Assembly: GCF_009455635.1 (NCBI RefSeq)
Contig: NZ_QPER01000001.1
Coordinates: forward strand, 1,054,001-1,118,000
Direction of reading: 5' to 3'
DNA length: 64,000 nt
Source: Paraburkholderia agricolaris
GTDB lineage: Bacteria > Pseudomonadota > Gammaproteobacteria > Burkholderiales > Burkholderiaceae
This document shows, in pieces, positions 9,842 through 18,908 of this stretch. The position numbers and the translations under genes are program-made. Positions within the stretch are counted from its first letter, which is position 1. Every line of letters begins with the position of its first letter. The notes under the pieces are model-generated. The model did no database searches. It saw nothing but the letters and a program-made list of their open reading frames with translations, and was not told where the DNA came from.

Positions 9842-9946
9842 ATGGATTATGCCAAAGCCAATTACTTAAGTTTATCAATGGTTTGTTTGACGCAGAGACG
9901 GAAGGTAAACGGAGCGGACAGGCATTTTTTAGAAGATTGCCGGTAA
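9842..9946 (+). CDS. Possible small ORF, 34 aa
   Basis: ATG 9842 is preceded by GGAGAG about five bases upstream, a good ribosome-binding site in a gap otherwise without genes. The 34-residue product begins MDYAKANYLSLSMVCL and ends HFLEDCR. It resembles nothing I recognise and has no clear membrane segment. A chance ORF cannot be excluded. Confidence 0.3.
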   Translation: MDYAKANYLSLSMVCLTQRRKVNGADRHFLEDCR

Positions 9947-9980
9947 AGTTTTCCTCCACCATACACGGCGGCACAAAAAA

Positions 9981-10010
9981 GAAAAAGCGCCCAGTGCGGG
10001 CGCTTTTTTT
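9981..10010. terminator. Terminator after efp
   Basis: GCGCCC (9987-9992) pairs with GGGCGC (9998-10003), flanked by A-rich DNA on the left and T7 on the right, so it can act in both orientations. It follows the end of efp on the minus strand. Confidence 0.85.
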
Positions 10011-10060
10011 GCCATTTTTTTCACTGCGCCGGACTTGGCTCCCGCGCAGGCTGCAGGCGC

Positions 10061-10618
10061 TTAGGCGCGGCTGCGGTACTCGTGCGTACGCGTGTCGATT
10101 TCGATCTTGTCGCCGATGTTGCAGAAAAGCGGCACTTGCAGTTCGAAACCGGTGGTCAGCTTGGCATTCTTCAACACCTTGCCCGACGACGTGTCGCCCT
10201 TGACTGCCGGTTCCGTGTAGATGATTTCACGGACCAGCGTGGTCGGCAGTTCGACCGAGATGGCTTTCTCGTTGTAGAACACGACTTCGCAAGCCATGCC
10301 GTCTTCGAGGTAGTGAAGGGCGTCGCCCATCATTTCGCCTTCGACTTCGAACTGGTTGTAGTCGGCGTCCATGAACACGTACATCGGGTCGGCGAAGTAC
10401 GAATACGTGACTTCCTTGCGTTCCAGCACCACGACGTCGAACTTGTCGTCTGCCTTGTACACGCTTTCCATGCCTGCGCCGGTCAGCAGGTTCTTGAACT
10501 TCATCTTGACGACGGCGGAGTTGCGGCCCGATTTGTTGTATTCGGCCTTTTGCACGACCATCGCGTCTGCGCCGATCATGACTACGTTGCCGGTGCGGAG
10601 TTCCTGTGCGGTCTTCAT
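10061..10618 (-). CDS. efp: Elongation factor P
   Basis: Relieves ribosome stalling at polyproline stretches. It is 185 aa with the KOW-like N-domain and two OB-type domains. The modified loop reads [11 protein letters not shown] and places Arg at position 32, the residue rhamnosylated in the EarP-dependent EF-P subclass rather than the Lys34 used by the EpmA/B pathway. The EarP-type gene lies 220 bp upstream on the same strand. A terminator follows. Confidence 0.97.
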   Translation of the reverse strand: MKTAQELRTGNVVMIGADAMVVQKAEYNKSGRNSAVVKMKFKNLLTGAGMESVYKADDKFDVVVLERKEVTYSYFADPMYVFMDADYNQFEVEGEMMGDALHYLEDGMACEVVFYNEKAISVELPTTLVREIIYTEPAVKGDTSSGKVLKNAKLTTGFELQVPLFCNIGDKIEIDTRTHEYRSRA

Positions 10619-10689
10619 AAAACTGTCCTGTACGAAATAAGTAGCTTCAACTGTTGCTCAACGGCATACGGCGCAAGCGGATTGGCCTG

Positions 10690-10795
10690 CAGGGTTTGCC
10701 TCGCGAATTAGTCAGGCCAGCTAGCCTGGCGAATCTGCCAGACCAATTCGCGAGACGAATTCGAATTTACCAGACGAATTTGCCAACAAAATCGC
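10690..10795. repeat. Short degenerate repeats in the efp-earP gap
   Basis: Variants of CCAGACGAATT recur several times within about 100 bp: CTGGCGAATCTG, CCAGACCAATTCG, GAGACGAATTCG and CCAGACGAATTTG. Some are arranged as inverted copies. The gap carries no gene. A regulatory or recombination role is unknown. Confidence 0.45.
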
Positions 10796-10838
10796 TGCGA
10801 TCGGGTCGCGCTTGTGTCGTCGGCCGTTGGATAACCGC

Positions 10839-12032
10839 TTATTTTAACTGAGTTTTTGCGAACAAGGCCAGATTTCCGGCGAGGTCGCCTATCAGGGTCA
10901 GTTCGCCGGCCCATTCGGCTGCGCGCCGCTTCAACACCGCGCGGTGACGCTGGAATTCCGCCCAGTCAGGCTTGCCGGCGCCGTTCCATGCGTGCCAGAA
11001 ACGCGCAAGGGCGTTCCGGGCATCGCCGGGCAGGCTGCGCGCATAGTGGGCGAGCGCGGCGTCGAGCTTGGGCAGATGGGCATCGTCGGCTTGCGGGTAG
11101 ATGTGCCAGACAAAGGGTTTAGCGGCCCATTGGGCGCGCACGAACGAATCTTCGCCGCGCACGAAATTGACGTCGCTCGCCCACAGCAACGGGTCGTAGC
11201 CGGCTTGCGCGGTAAATGCGAGCGCGTGGGCACTGAGGCTGCCGCGCTCGGCGTGCGAACCCGCGGTGAACGACGGCAGGCCAAAAAAGCGCGCGACCGC
11301 GCCCGAAATGCGGCCTTCCGGCACCAGCAGAACAACCGCTTCGGCGCCGTCGCGCCATTGTTCGAGCAGGCTGTCGGCGGCGGGGTTTTCGTAGGCGAAC
11401 AGTGAAATGACGGTGGCGGTGGCCGGGGGCGGCGCGCGGCCGGTGGTTTCCAGCCACCACGCCTCGCGCGCCGGTTGCGACGCCTCGAAGGCCATGCGCG
11501 CCGCGTCGAGATGTCGTTCTTTCAGCACGCCGCCCGTGCCGGGGCCGAGTCCGGGGAAAAAGAAGGTCTTGGTCAGCGGGTAGCGCGGGTGCGGCGACGG
11601 CCGCAGATGGAAATCCGCAACCCAGTCTTCGGCGCTCAGATATTCGAGGTTCAACCAGACCGGCGCGCGCTCACGCCGCGCCATCGCGGCGACATAGATC
11701 GGCGGCAACTCGCAGGCGAATGCCTCGATCACGACGTCAGCCACCTCGAGCGTATCGCCCGCATGGGCCGGTTCGCGCCAGTGTTCGATGACGATGCCGC
11801 CGATCGCCTGACGCGCGCGATCCAGTGCCAGCGACGGGCACAGTTTCTGGAACGCGTGCAGGTCGTCGACGAATACGCGCACCAGCCAGCCGTGCTCGCT
11901 TGCCAGCTGGCGAGCGAGGCGCCAGCACACGCCGATGTCACCGAAATTGTCGATCACCGCGCAAAAGATATCGCAAGCGATCACCGTGGGCGCGGCAGCG
12001 GGTTGGGCGGACGGCGGTGTAGCGGAGGACAT
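10839..12032 (-). CDS. earP: EF-P arginine rhamnosyltransferase EarP
   Basis: Transfers rhamnose from dTDP-rhamnose to Arg32 of EF-P (known for the family). It is 397 aa, a GT-B fold without membrane segments. The N-terminal motif FCAVIDNFGDIGVCWRLARQL carries the two conserved Asp residues (Asp28 and Asp32 here), and the C-terminal motif RGEDSFVRAQW holds the conserved Glu. A 15-residue Ala/Pro-rich N-terminal tail precedes the domain. It is encoded directly upstream of efp on the same strand, and EF-P has the matching Arg32, so the pathway looks complete. Confidence 0.94.
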   Translation of the reverse strand: MSSATPPSAQPAAAPTVIACDIFCAVIDNFGDIGVCWRLARQLASEHGWLVRVFVDDLHAFQKLCPSLALDRARQAIGGIVIEHWREPAHAGDTLEVADVVIEAFACELPPIYVAAMARRERAPVWLNLEYLSAEDWVADFHLRPSPHPRYPLTKTFFFPGLGPGTGGVLKERHLDAARMAFEASQPAREAWWLETTGRAPPPATATVISLFAYENPAADSLLEQWRDGAEAVVLLVPEGRISGAVARFFGLPSFTAGSHAERGSLSAHALAFTAQAGYDPLLWASDVNFVRGEDSFVRAQWAAKPFVWHIYPQADDAHLPKLDAALAHYARSLPGDARNALARFWHAWNGAGKPDWAEFQRHRAVLKRRAAEWAGELTLIGDLAGNLALFAKTQLK

Positions 12033-12301
12033 GGTGGCGTGGGTTTCAGAGTGACACGGGTGGCGTGGAGAGGGCGCAAGGTCTTGCGGGCGGGCGGGCC
12101 AGGCGGGTCATGCAATCAGTTCAGCCGCCGGCTCGGCACCGCACCATCGCACCGTTCGATGCAGCAAGGTTCGAACACGCGCGGAATGCTCTAAACTGGC
12201 GATTCTAAAGCACTCATCCGCGGTTTCGCGTCTAAACGACCGCTTGGCGCGCAACACGCGGGCAGAGGCTTCGCAACACTGTCCCAGCCAATCGATTCTG
12301 C

Positions 12302-14512
12302 ATGACCGAACCCGAAGCAACTGACGTTTTCGAGCCGAAGAAAGTGCTCGCCCAATTGCCGCATCTGCCTGGCGTCTATCGCTATTACGACACGCAGGGC
12401 GCGGTGCTTTATGTGGGCAAGGCGCGCGACCTCAAGAAACGCGTCTCGAGCTACTTCACGAAGACGCAACTGTCCCCGCGTATCGCGATGATGGTGACGC
12501 GCATTGCGCGCATCGAGACGACCGTCACGCGCTCCGAGGCTGAGGCGTTGCTGCTCGAAAACAATCTGATCAAGGCGCTGGCGCCGCGTTACAACATCCT
12601 GTTTCGCGACGACAAGTCCTATCCCTATCTCAAACTGACCGGCCACAAGTTTCCGCGCATGGCGTATTACCGCGGCTCGGTGGATCGCAAGAATCAGTAC
12701 TTCGGACCGTTCCCGAGTGCGTGGGCGGTGCGCGAGAGCATCCAGATCCTGCAGCGTGTGTTCCAGTTGCGCACGTGTGAAGATTCCGTGTTCAACAATC
12801 GCACACGGCCCTGCCTGCTGCATCAGATCGGCCGCTGCACGGCGCCTTGCGTCGGGGCCATCAGCGAAGAGGATTACGCGCGCGACGTTGCCAATGCGTC
12901 GCGCTTTCTGCTCGGCCGGCAAGGCGAGGTGATGAACGAACTCGAGCAGAAAATGCATGCGTTCGCGAGCGAGCTGAAGTTCGAGCAGGCCGCGGCGGTG
13001 CGCAATCAGATGAGTTCGCTGTCGACGGTGCTGCATCAGCAGGCGATTGAAGTGGGTGGCGACAGCGATGTGGATATTCTCGCGGTCGTGGCGCTCGGCG
13101 GGCGCGTGTGCGTGAATCTGGCGATGGTGCGCGGCGGGCGGCATCTGGGTGACAAGGCGTATTTCCCGGCGCATGTGGAAAGCGCCCTGACGATCGGCGA
13201 GGGTGGACTTGAAGAGGGCGGCGACGATGAGTTGCTAGCCGATGTCGCGGCTGGTGAAGGCTTGGTGCTGAACGAGGGCGACAACGGCGCAAACGCAGCG
13301 TCCGATGCAGGTGACGCGCTCGCGATTGCTGAGGAGATGCCGTCCGAAGAAGCCGATGACGAGGAAGACGAAGACGCTGCGCTCGACGTAGAGACGGATG
13401 ACGCGGGCGAGTCCGGGTCTGAATCCGGAGCTCCAGCGCCGCGCAAAGGCCGTGCAACTACCGGCGGCATCGAATCTGAAGTGCTGGAGGCGTTCATCGC
13501 GCAGCACTACATCGGCAACCGCGTGCCGCCGGTGCTCGTGGTCAGCCACGCGCCGGCCACGCGCGAACTGGTCGACGTGCTGATCGAGCAGGCCGGCCAC
13601 AAGGTGACGGTATTGCGCCAGCCGCAAGGTCAACGGCGCGCGTGGCTCGCGATGGCCGAGCAGAACGCACGGCTCGCACTCGCGCGCCTGCTTTCGGAAC
13701 AAGGCTCGCAGCAGGCCCGCACGCGCGCGCTTACCGACACGCTCGGCATGGAGTGCGACGATCTCGCGCATCTGCGTATCGAGTGCTTCGACATCAGCCA
13801 CACGATGGGCGAGGCGACGCAGGCGTCGTGCGTGGTGTATCACCATCACAAGATGCAGTCGTCCGAGTACCGCCGCTACAACATCACTGGCATTACCCCG
13901 GGCGACGACTACGCGGCGATGCGCCAGGTGCTGATGCGCCGATACGAAAAGATGGTGGCGCAAGCGGCCGCGAACGCGGCGGATGAAGCCGCCGAATTGC
14001 AAACCGACGCGGCCGTGGACCCGTCGCTCGCGGCGGATGCCGCGGAACCGGCCGCGGCGGGCGGCATCCTGCCGACCATCGTGCTGATCGATGGCGGTAA
14101 GGGACAGGTCGAAATCGCGCGTCAGGTGTTCACCGAGCTGGGTCTCGATACCGGCATGCTGGTCGGCGTCGCGAAGGGCGAGGGGCGCAAGGTGGGGCTG
14201 GAAACCCTGATTTTCGCGGACGGCCGCGCTCCGCTCGAACTCGGCAAGGAAAGCGCGGCGCTCATGCTGGTCGCGCAAATCCGCGACGAGGCGCACCGTT
14301 TCGCCATCACCGGCATGCGTGCAAAGCGCGGCAAGACCCGTCAGACCTCGCGGCTCGAAGAACTCGAAGGGGTGGGCGCGAAGCGGCGTCAGCGGTTGTT
14401 GGCGCGTTTCGGTGGGCTGCGTGGGGTGGTTGCGGCAAGCGTCGAGGATCTGGCGAGCGTCGAAGGGATTTCGCAGGCGCTGGCCGAGCAGATCTACCGG
14501 CAACTGCACTAA
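12302..14512 (+). CDS. uvrC: Excinuclease ABC subunit C with acidic insert
   Basis: Nuclease subunit of nucleotide excision repair that makes both incisions around a lesion. The N-terminal GIY-YIG domain ([20 protein letters not shown]), the zinc/iron-site cysteines ([13 protein letters not shown]), the UVR motif near residue 207, the RNase H-like domain ([21 protein letters not shown]) and the C-terminal helix-hairpin-helix are all present. At 736 aa it exceeds the E. coli protein (about 610) because of an acidic, low-complexity insert at about residues 300-393 and a smaller Ala-rich one near 560-585. It is probably transcribed alone. Confidence 0.96.
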   Translation: MTEPEATDVFEPKKVLAQLPHLPGVYRYYDTQGAVLYVGKARDLKKRVSSYFTKTQLSPRIAMMVTRIARIETTVTRSEAEALLLENNLIKALAPRYNILFRDDKSYPYLKLTGHKFPRMAYYRGSVDRKNQYFGPFPSAWAVRESIQILQRVFQLRTCEDSVFNNRTRPCLLHQIGRCTAPCVGAISEEDYARDVANASRFLLGRQGEVMNELEQKMHAFASELKFEQAAAVRNQMSSLSTVLHQQAIEVGGDSDVDILAVVALGGRVCVNLAMVRGGRHLGDKAYFPAHVESALTIGEGGLEEGGDDELLADVAAGEGLVLNEGDNGANAASDAGDALAIAEEMPSEEADDEEDEDAALDVETDDAGESGSESGAPAPRKGRATTGGIESEVLEAFIAQHYIGNRVPPVLVVSHAPATRELVDVLIEQAGHKVTVLRQPQGQRRAWLAMAEQNARLALARLLSEQGSQQARTRALTDTLGMECDDLAHLRIECFDISHTMGEATQASCVVYHHHKMQSSEYRRYNITGITPGDDYAAMRQVLMRRYEKMVAQAAANAADEAAELQTDAAVDPSLAADAAEPAAAGGILPTIVLIDGGKGQVEIARQVFTELGLDTGMLVGVAKGEGRKVGLETLIFADGRAPLELGKESAALMLVAQIRDEAHRFAITGMRAKRGKTRQTSRLEELEGVGAKRRQRLLARFGGLRGVVAASVEDLASVEGISQALAEQIYRQLH

Positions 14513-14720
14513 TTGCACTGCTCGCGGCACGCCAGGCGGCACGGAGGCGCGGCGGCGAGCGGTCGACGAATGACGCAAAAGCGGCCGGCAAGCAGATGCC
14601 AGGCGGCTGATAAGCGTTGCTCCGGCGTTGCGCGTGCCAAGCTCCGCGCGCCGCTTTGCTTGTGGCAGGCCTTGCGACACGGCACAATTGCATCTCCCTT
14701 GTCAGACGCTGCGCCTGCCC

Positions 14721-15314
14721 ATGCCGTTTAATTTTCCGATTTTCCTGACTTGGCTGCGGATCGTTCTGATTCCGCTCGTCGTCGGTGTGTTTTATTTGCC
14801 TGACATGATGATGAGCCCGGCACACCGCAATCTGGCGGCCGCGACGATCTTCATTCTGGCAGCGCTCACCGACTGGTTCGACGGCTTTCTGGCCCGTAAA
14901 TGGAATCAGACCTCGGCGTTCGGCGCGTTCCTCGATCCGGTCGCCGATAAGCTGATGGTGACGGCTGCGTTGCTGGTGCTCGTGCAACTCGCCCGGATCG
15001 ATTCGGCAATCGCACTGGTGATCGTCGGGCGCGAGATCGCCATCTCGGCGCTGCGCGAGTGGATGGCGCAGATCGGTGCGTCGAAGAGCGTTGCGGTGAA
15101 TTCGCTCGGCAAGTTCAAGACCGTGTGCCAGATGGTCGCGATTCCGATGCTGCTGTTCTACGGGCCGTTGCCGTTCGGCGGTGGTGTGTCCGTCGATACG
15201 CGAGTGTGGGGCTTGTGGCTGATCTATCTGGCTGCGTTCCTGACGATCTGGTCGATGCTCTACTACATGAAACTCGCATGGCCGCAGATCCGCGAGCGGG
15301 GCGGCGTGGCCTGA
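14721..15314 (+). CDS. pgsA: CDP-diacylglycerol-glycerol-3-phosphate phosphatidyltransferase
   Basis: Makes phosphatidylglycerophosphate, the committed step to phosphatidylglycerol and cardiolipin. It is 197 aa with several membrane segments. The CDP-alcohol phosphotransferase signature is DWFDGFLARKW followed by GAFLDPVADKL. The start MPFNFPIFLTWLRIVLIPL is the conserved N-terminus; the open frame further upstream has no family similarity. It lies downstream of uvrC, a common pairing, and before a tRNA cluster. Confidence 0.95.
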   Translation: MPFNFPIFLTWLRIVLIPLVVGVFYLPDMMMSPAHRNLAAATIFILAALTDWFDGFLARKWNQTSAFGAFLDPVADKLMVTAALLVLVQLARIDSAIALVIVGREIAISALREWMAQIGASKSVAVNSLGKFKTVCQMVAIPMLLFYGPLPFGGGVSVDTRVWGLWLIYLAAFLTIWSMLYYMKLAWPQIRERGGVA

Positions 15315-15435
15315 TTGTGTCTGATCGAAGATCAAGCGAGACGCGAGAGACGCGACGCCTCTACAACTCACGCTTGTTCGAACGTCGCGCAAGCGTGAGT
15401 GAAATCTTTTCAGTTAAAGACATTCGCAAAAGGGG

Positions 15436-15464
15436 TTGACACGTTTCGGTCGTTTCTCCATAAT
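15436..15464 (+). promoter_or_regulatory. Strong sigma-70 promoter of the tRNA cluster
   Basis: A perfect -35 TTGACA (15436-15441), a 17-bp spacer and -10 CATAAT (15459-15464). The expected start near 15471 gives about 100 nt of leader before the first tRNA-Gly. Confidence 0.85.
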
Positions 15465-15572
15465 CTCGTTTCTCCGATGCACGCAGTTCGAAACGTCAAA
15501 GGCAGCAACGGAGACAGTAAGCGTGTAGTTGCAGTAACAAGGCAGCAGTTAGTAGGGCAAAAGCAGCACAAT

Positions 15573-15648
15573 GCGGGAGTAGCTCAGTTGGTAGAGCGCA
15601 ACCTTGCCAAGGTTGAGGTCGCGAGTTCGAGCCTCGTCTCCCGCTCCA
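15573..15648 (+). tRNA. tRNA-Gly (GCC), copy 1
   Basis: The cloverleaf is complete. The acceptor GCGGGAG pairs with CTCCCGC, followed by T and an encoded CCA. The anticodon stem CAACC/GGTTG holds loop TTGCCAA, anticodon GCC. The T-arm is GCGAGTTCGAGCCTCGT. Confidence 0.97.
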
Positions 15649-15710
15649 ATTTTTGAAGCAACGCGTTGTTTGGCGAAGTAAAAGTGCAAGGCGTTGTGAA
15701 GTAGGGCAAT

Positions 15711-15786
15711 GCGGGAGTAGCTCAGTTGGTAGAGCGCAACCTTGCCAAGGTTGAGGTCGCGAGTTCGAGCCTCGTCTCCCGCTCCA
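15711..15786 (+). tRNA. tRNA-Gly (GCC), copy 2
   Basis: Identical in sequence to the copy 62 nt upstream, with encoded CCA. The preceding bases (AGTAGGGCAA) are also shared with the stretch before copy 1, a trace of tandem duplication. Confidence 0.97.
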
Positions 15787-15890
15787 ATCATAAGGGGAAG
15801 CAGTGCTTCCCTTTTTGTTTGATGGGCCGGTCCTTATGGTGGCTCACCAGACAAATCTGAGAATCTGCAGCTAGATTCCAGTCCGCTTGC

Positions 15891-15964
15891 GGCGCGATAG
15901 CAAAGCGGTTATGCAGCGGCCTGCAAAGCCGTTTAGGCCGGTTCGACTCCGGCTCGCGCCTCCA
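15891..15964 (+). tRNA. tRNA-Cys (GCA)
   Basis: The acceptor GGCGCGA pairs with TCGCGCC, followed by T and encoded CCA. Anticodon loop CTGCAAA gives GCA. It is the last tRNA of the cluster, directly followed by a terminator. Confidence 0.96.
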
Positions 15965-15975
15965 GTAGTTGATGT

Positions 15976-16012
15976 AAAGAAAAGCCCCGACTTGTCGGGG
16001 CTTTTCTTTTTT
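15976..16012 (+). terminator. Terminator of the tRNA cluster
   Basis: GCCCCGAC (15984-15991) pairs with GTCGGGGC (15994-16001). The stem is extended by AAAGAAAA/TTTTCTTT, and a T-rich tract follows. Confidence 0.92.
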
Positions 16013-16131
16013 CAGTGTCGTGTTATCTCGCACTTGGTGGCCCTGCTCCCGGCCGATATGCAACTGTGTCCAGCAGTGTGCTTTGCTCTGCGCAACGCTA
16101 TAGTTCGCAGACTCCCCCTCGCATCGACATC

Positions 16132-16536
16132 ATGCGCATCCCGGATACCGAACGCCGCTCCTTCTATCTACGCCTGATCTACGCGCTGTGCCTGTGCGGC
16201 GCCACCTGGACGCATCTGCAAGTGGCCCTGGTTCACGGGCTCTGGTGGGACTACGGTGGCGCGGCACCGCTCACGCGAATCTACTGGACGTCGCTGCTCT
16301 TCATCGATCCGCTCACCGTGCTGCTCCTGCTATTAAGCCCGCGGGCGGGGCTGATCCTTTGCGTTGCCGTCATCGTGACGGACGTGGTGCACAATTCATG
16401 GTTCGCATTCCATCATCCAATCCGTATGGACCTGTATCTTTCGCAGATCGTCTTTCTGCTGTTTGTCATGTTCACGATACGGACTGCCTGGCGCGGAGCC
16501 GTGAGACGGTCTGTCGCGCTGCGCACAGTGGATTGA
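16132..16536 (+). CDS. Hypothetical membrane protein
   Basis: A 134-aa protein starting MRIPDTERRSFYL with about four hydrophobic segments: LIYALCLCGATWTHL, YWTSLLFIDPLTVLLLLL, GLILCVAVIVTDVV and LSQIVFLLFVMFTI. I recognise no family. The open frame extends upstream to 16015 but that part is not protein-like and overlaps the terminator region. A TraB/GumN-type gene follows 25 bp later and may be co-transcribed. Confidence 0.7.
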   Translation: MRIPDTERRSFYLRLIYALCLCGATWTHLQVALVHGLWWDYGGAAPLTRIYWTSLLFIDPLTVLLLLLSPRAGLILCVAVIVTDVVHNSWFAFHHPIRMDLYLSQIVFLLFVMFTIRTAWRGAVRRSVALRTVD

Positions 16537-16561
16537 ATTGCGCCCGTCCACTTGAGGTTGC

Positions 16562-17320
16562 ATGTACCTACAACTCACCGGCACCAACGTCCGTCTGCTC
16601 GGCTCAATGCATCTGTTCCCTGCGACGAGTCGCAGAACGCCGCCATGGATTGCCGAAGCGTATGACTGGGCCGAATCGCTGGTCTTCGAATCGGATCCGC
16701 CGACGATTCTGCCGTTTCTGAAGGCTCCTCCGCAGGGTGGTGCCGATCAACTGCAGCCGTTGCTATCCGCCGATGCCTGGAATCAGCTACAAGCCGTGTG
16801 GCCTGCAGAAGGGCCGTTGGCGCCGCTCGTCGAGCTGCGTCCGTGGGCCACGCTGATCGTCGCGCCAACATTGTTCCAGCAGGTCGTCGAAGGTGTCGAG
16901 CCGCGCATGCTGCGCTCAGCGCTGGCGCAAGCCAAGCCGTATGAGTATCTCGAGACCGCAGAAGACGTGGCGGCATCGCTCGAGTCGATTCCGCTCGAAG
17001 CAGTGGGCGCCGCGCTCGGCATGCTGATGTCCGATCTCGGCGAACCGCAGCGCACGCTCGAGCGGATGCACACCGCCTGGTTACACGGCGATTTGCAGGC
17101 CGTGCACCAGATCGCCGTCGAGTCGCCGATGTTCAACCTGCCCGGCATCCGCAACGCCATTCTCGATGCACGCAATCGCGCGTGGGCGGCGCGAGTGAAG
17201 GAATTGGCCGGACGGCCAGAGCGGATCTTGGTCGTGGTGGGCGCGCTGCATCTGTGCGGGCCCGGTAACCTGATCGAATGTCTCGCACAGCCCGTCGAGC
17301 CGGTTTTCGTCGGCAGCTAG
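16562..17320 (+). CDS. TraB/GumN family protein
   Basis: A 252-aa protein with the two family hallmarks of TraB/GumN (Tiki-like putative metalloproteases): an N-terminal GSMHLFP and a C-terminal VVVGALHLCGPGNL. No signal peptide is visible, so it should be cytoplasmic, unlike many secreted relatives. The family's biochemical role in bacteria is poorly defined. It sits between a small membrane protein and an ElaA-like acetyltransferase, which gives no functional clue. Confidence 0.8.
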   Translation: MYLQLTGTNVRLLGSMHLFPATSRRTPPWIAEAYDWAESLVFESDPPTILPFLKAPPQGGADQLQPLLSADAWNQLQAVWPAEGPLAPLVELRPWATLIVAPTLFQQVVEGVEPRMLRSALAQAKPYEYLETAEDVAASLESIPLEAVGAALGMLMSDLGEPQRTLERMHTAWLHGDLQAVHQIAVESPMFNLPGIRNAILDARNRAWAARVKELAGRPERILVVVGALHLCGPGNLIECLAQPVEPVFVGS

Positions 17321-17414
17321 AGGGGTTTGCCAGCGACATAGCCTAAGAGCGCCACGCGCGGCATAATTCTCCTTTGCCGCCTTCCGTTAAGGGGCGCTTC
17401 CTTTGAAGATTTCC

Positions 17415-17921
17415 ATGACTGAACCGCAGCACACCGCCGCCACGCGACTGGCGCAACTCGAATGGCGCTGGAAAGCGTTCGACGACCTCACGACCGCGGA
17501 AGTCTATGCGATGCTGGCCGCCCGCAGCGCCGTGTTCGTCGTCGAGCAGAACTGCGTATATGGCGACATCGACGGGCTCGATTCAGAGGCGTGGCATTTG
17601 CTCGCGTTTGGTCCCGGTAGCGCATCCAGCACCAAAAATGCGCCGCTCGCGGGCTATCTGCGCGTGTTGCTGCCGGACGCCGACGACACCGATATCCGCA
17701 TCGGCCGTGTTCTGACCACCGCGGAATTCCGCGGCATTGGCCTGGGCAACGCGATGCTCGAACGCTCGCTCGCGCATATCCGGGCACAGTGGCCTGGTAC
17801 ACCGATTCGCTTGCATGCACAGGCTCATCTGCAAGGCTTCTACGGTGCATTCGGCTTTACGCCGGTGTCTGAGATTCACGACGAGGACGGCATCCCGCAC
17901 GTGTGGATGCGCTCGGCCTAA
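17415..17921 (+). CDS. GNAT acetyltransferase, ElaA type
   Basis: A 168-aa acetyl-CoA-dependent acetyltransferase. The ElaA-type features are the opening WRWKAFDDLT, FVVEQNCVYGDIDGLD in the first half, the acetyl-CoA loop TTAEFRGIGLGNAML, and the C-terminal FYGAFGFTPVSEIHDEDGIPH. ATG 17415 is preferred; an in-frame TTG at 17403 would add four residues. The substrate is unknown. Confidence 0.85.
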   Translation: MTEPQHTAATRLAQLEWRWKAFDDLTTAEVYAMLAARSAVFVVEQNCVYGDIDGLDSEAWHLLAFGPGSASSTKNAPLAGYLRVLLPDADDTDIRIGRVLTTAEFRGIGLGNAMLERSLAHIRAQWPGTPIRLHAQAHLQGFYGAFGFTPVSEIHDEDGIPHVWMRSA

Positions 17922-18014
17922 CTCAGTCAGATGGGGCAACGGGGATGGCAACCGGACCCGGCGCATGCGCCGACCGGCTGCAAGCGCCGCGGCTTCTTCA
18001 ACAGATTCGGAATC

Positions 18015-18899
18015 TCAGCGGTGGCCGCTCGCAGGCGCTGTTGCAGCTTGCGCCAGGCCTTGCGCCGTCTTTACGCGCCGCTCGCCACGCAGACGCCCGC
18101 GTGCCGACAGCCGCATCCAGTGACGCAACGCCACCAGCGCGCCGATCACGCTCATCATCGAGCCGGGAATCCACAGCAATAATCCGCCGATCTGCTGATC
18201 GCGCATCGGGCTTAGCCACGTGAAGGCGCGCCCGCAAATCGAGTAGATCGGATAAAGCTCGCGCGGCGTAAAGAAGATAAACGCGCCGAGCATGATCTGC
18301 GGCGGAATCGCGGCGATCACAACCAGCACGCGCTTGCCGGGCGACAAACGCGCCGGCGGCGCGGGCCGCGGATCGAGCACGAGCCACCAGAACAGCAGAC
18401 CGTCGATCACCATGCTCCAGTTCATCACGCGATAGAGCCGCCAGTCGAGCATCGCCACGAAATGGATCGGCGACATCAGCCAGAAGTAGATCAGCCCGAC
18501 GAACAATGTGACCGCAACCACCGGATGCATCACCACGTCGAGCAGCTTGCGTACTACCGGAGTCTCCAGCGCGGGCTGCACGAAGCGCTGCCGCCATCTG
18601 AACGGAATGCCCGCGCGCAACGCGGCGCCCGGATACGACAGCGCGATAAAGAACGGGCCGAGGTGATGCAGCACCAGATGCTGCAAGCGATGCATGAAGA
18701 ACTCATGCTCGAAGAAATAATCGAGCCGCGTATGCAGCGCGACATACAACGCGACCAGCCCGAACCAGAAGGAAATGCGCCGGCGAATCGACAGTTTCGC
18801 CTTGTGCGCGCCACGCACGAAAAGGATCGCCGGCACCAGCAAGGCGATCACGACAGTCGGCGAAAACTCCCAGGGGTCGAGCCAGTAGAGCAGATTCAT
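18015..18899 (-). CDS. Cytochrome c oxidase assembly protein, CtaG/caa3 type
   Basis: A 294-aa polytopic membrane protein of the CtaG_Cox family (known in Bacillus caa3 oxidase assembly), distinct from the Cox11-type CtaG. Conserved His-rich patches are visible: MHRLQHLVLHHLGPFFIALSYP near residues 70-90, and further segments ending in RDQQIGGLLLWIPG. It is the third gene of a minus-strand group after SCO and PCuAC, separated from PCuAC by only 9 bp. Together they point to copper delivery to a terminal oxidase. Confidence 0.85.
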   Translation of the reverse strand: MNLLYWLDPWEFSPTVVIALLVPAILFVRGAHKAKLSIRRRISFWFGLVALYVALHTRLDYFFEHEFFMHRLQHLVLHHLGPFFIALSYPGAALRAGIPFRWRQRFVQPALETPVVRKLLDVVMHPVVAVTLFVGLIYFWLMSPIHFVAMLDWRLYRVMNWSMVIDGLLFWWLVLDPRPAPPARLSPGKRVLVVIAAIPPQIMLGAFIFFTPRELYPIYSICGRAFTWLSPMRDQQIGGLLLWIPGSMMSVIGALVALRHWMRLSARGRLRGERRVKTAQGLAQAATAPASGHR

Positions 18900-18908
18900 C
18901 GCGGCGTG

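Noticed and set aside
15573..15964. tRNA cluster as an integration site of a mobile element
   Set aside because: No integrase gene and no repeated tRNA 3' end beyond the true tandem copy; flanks are housekeeping genes.
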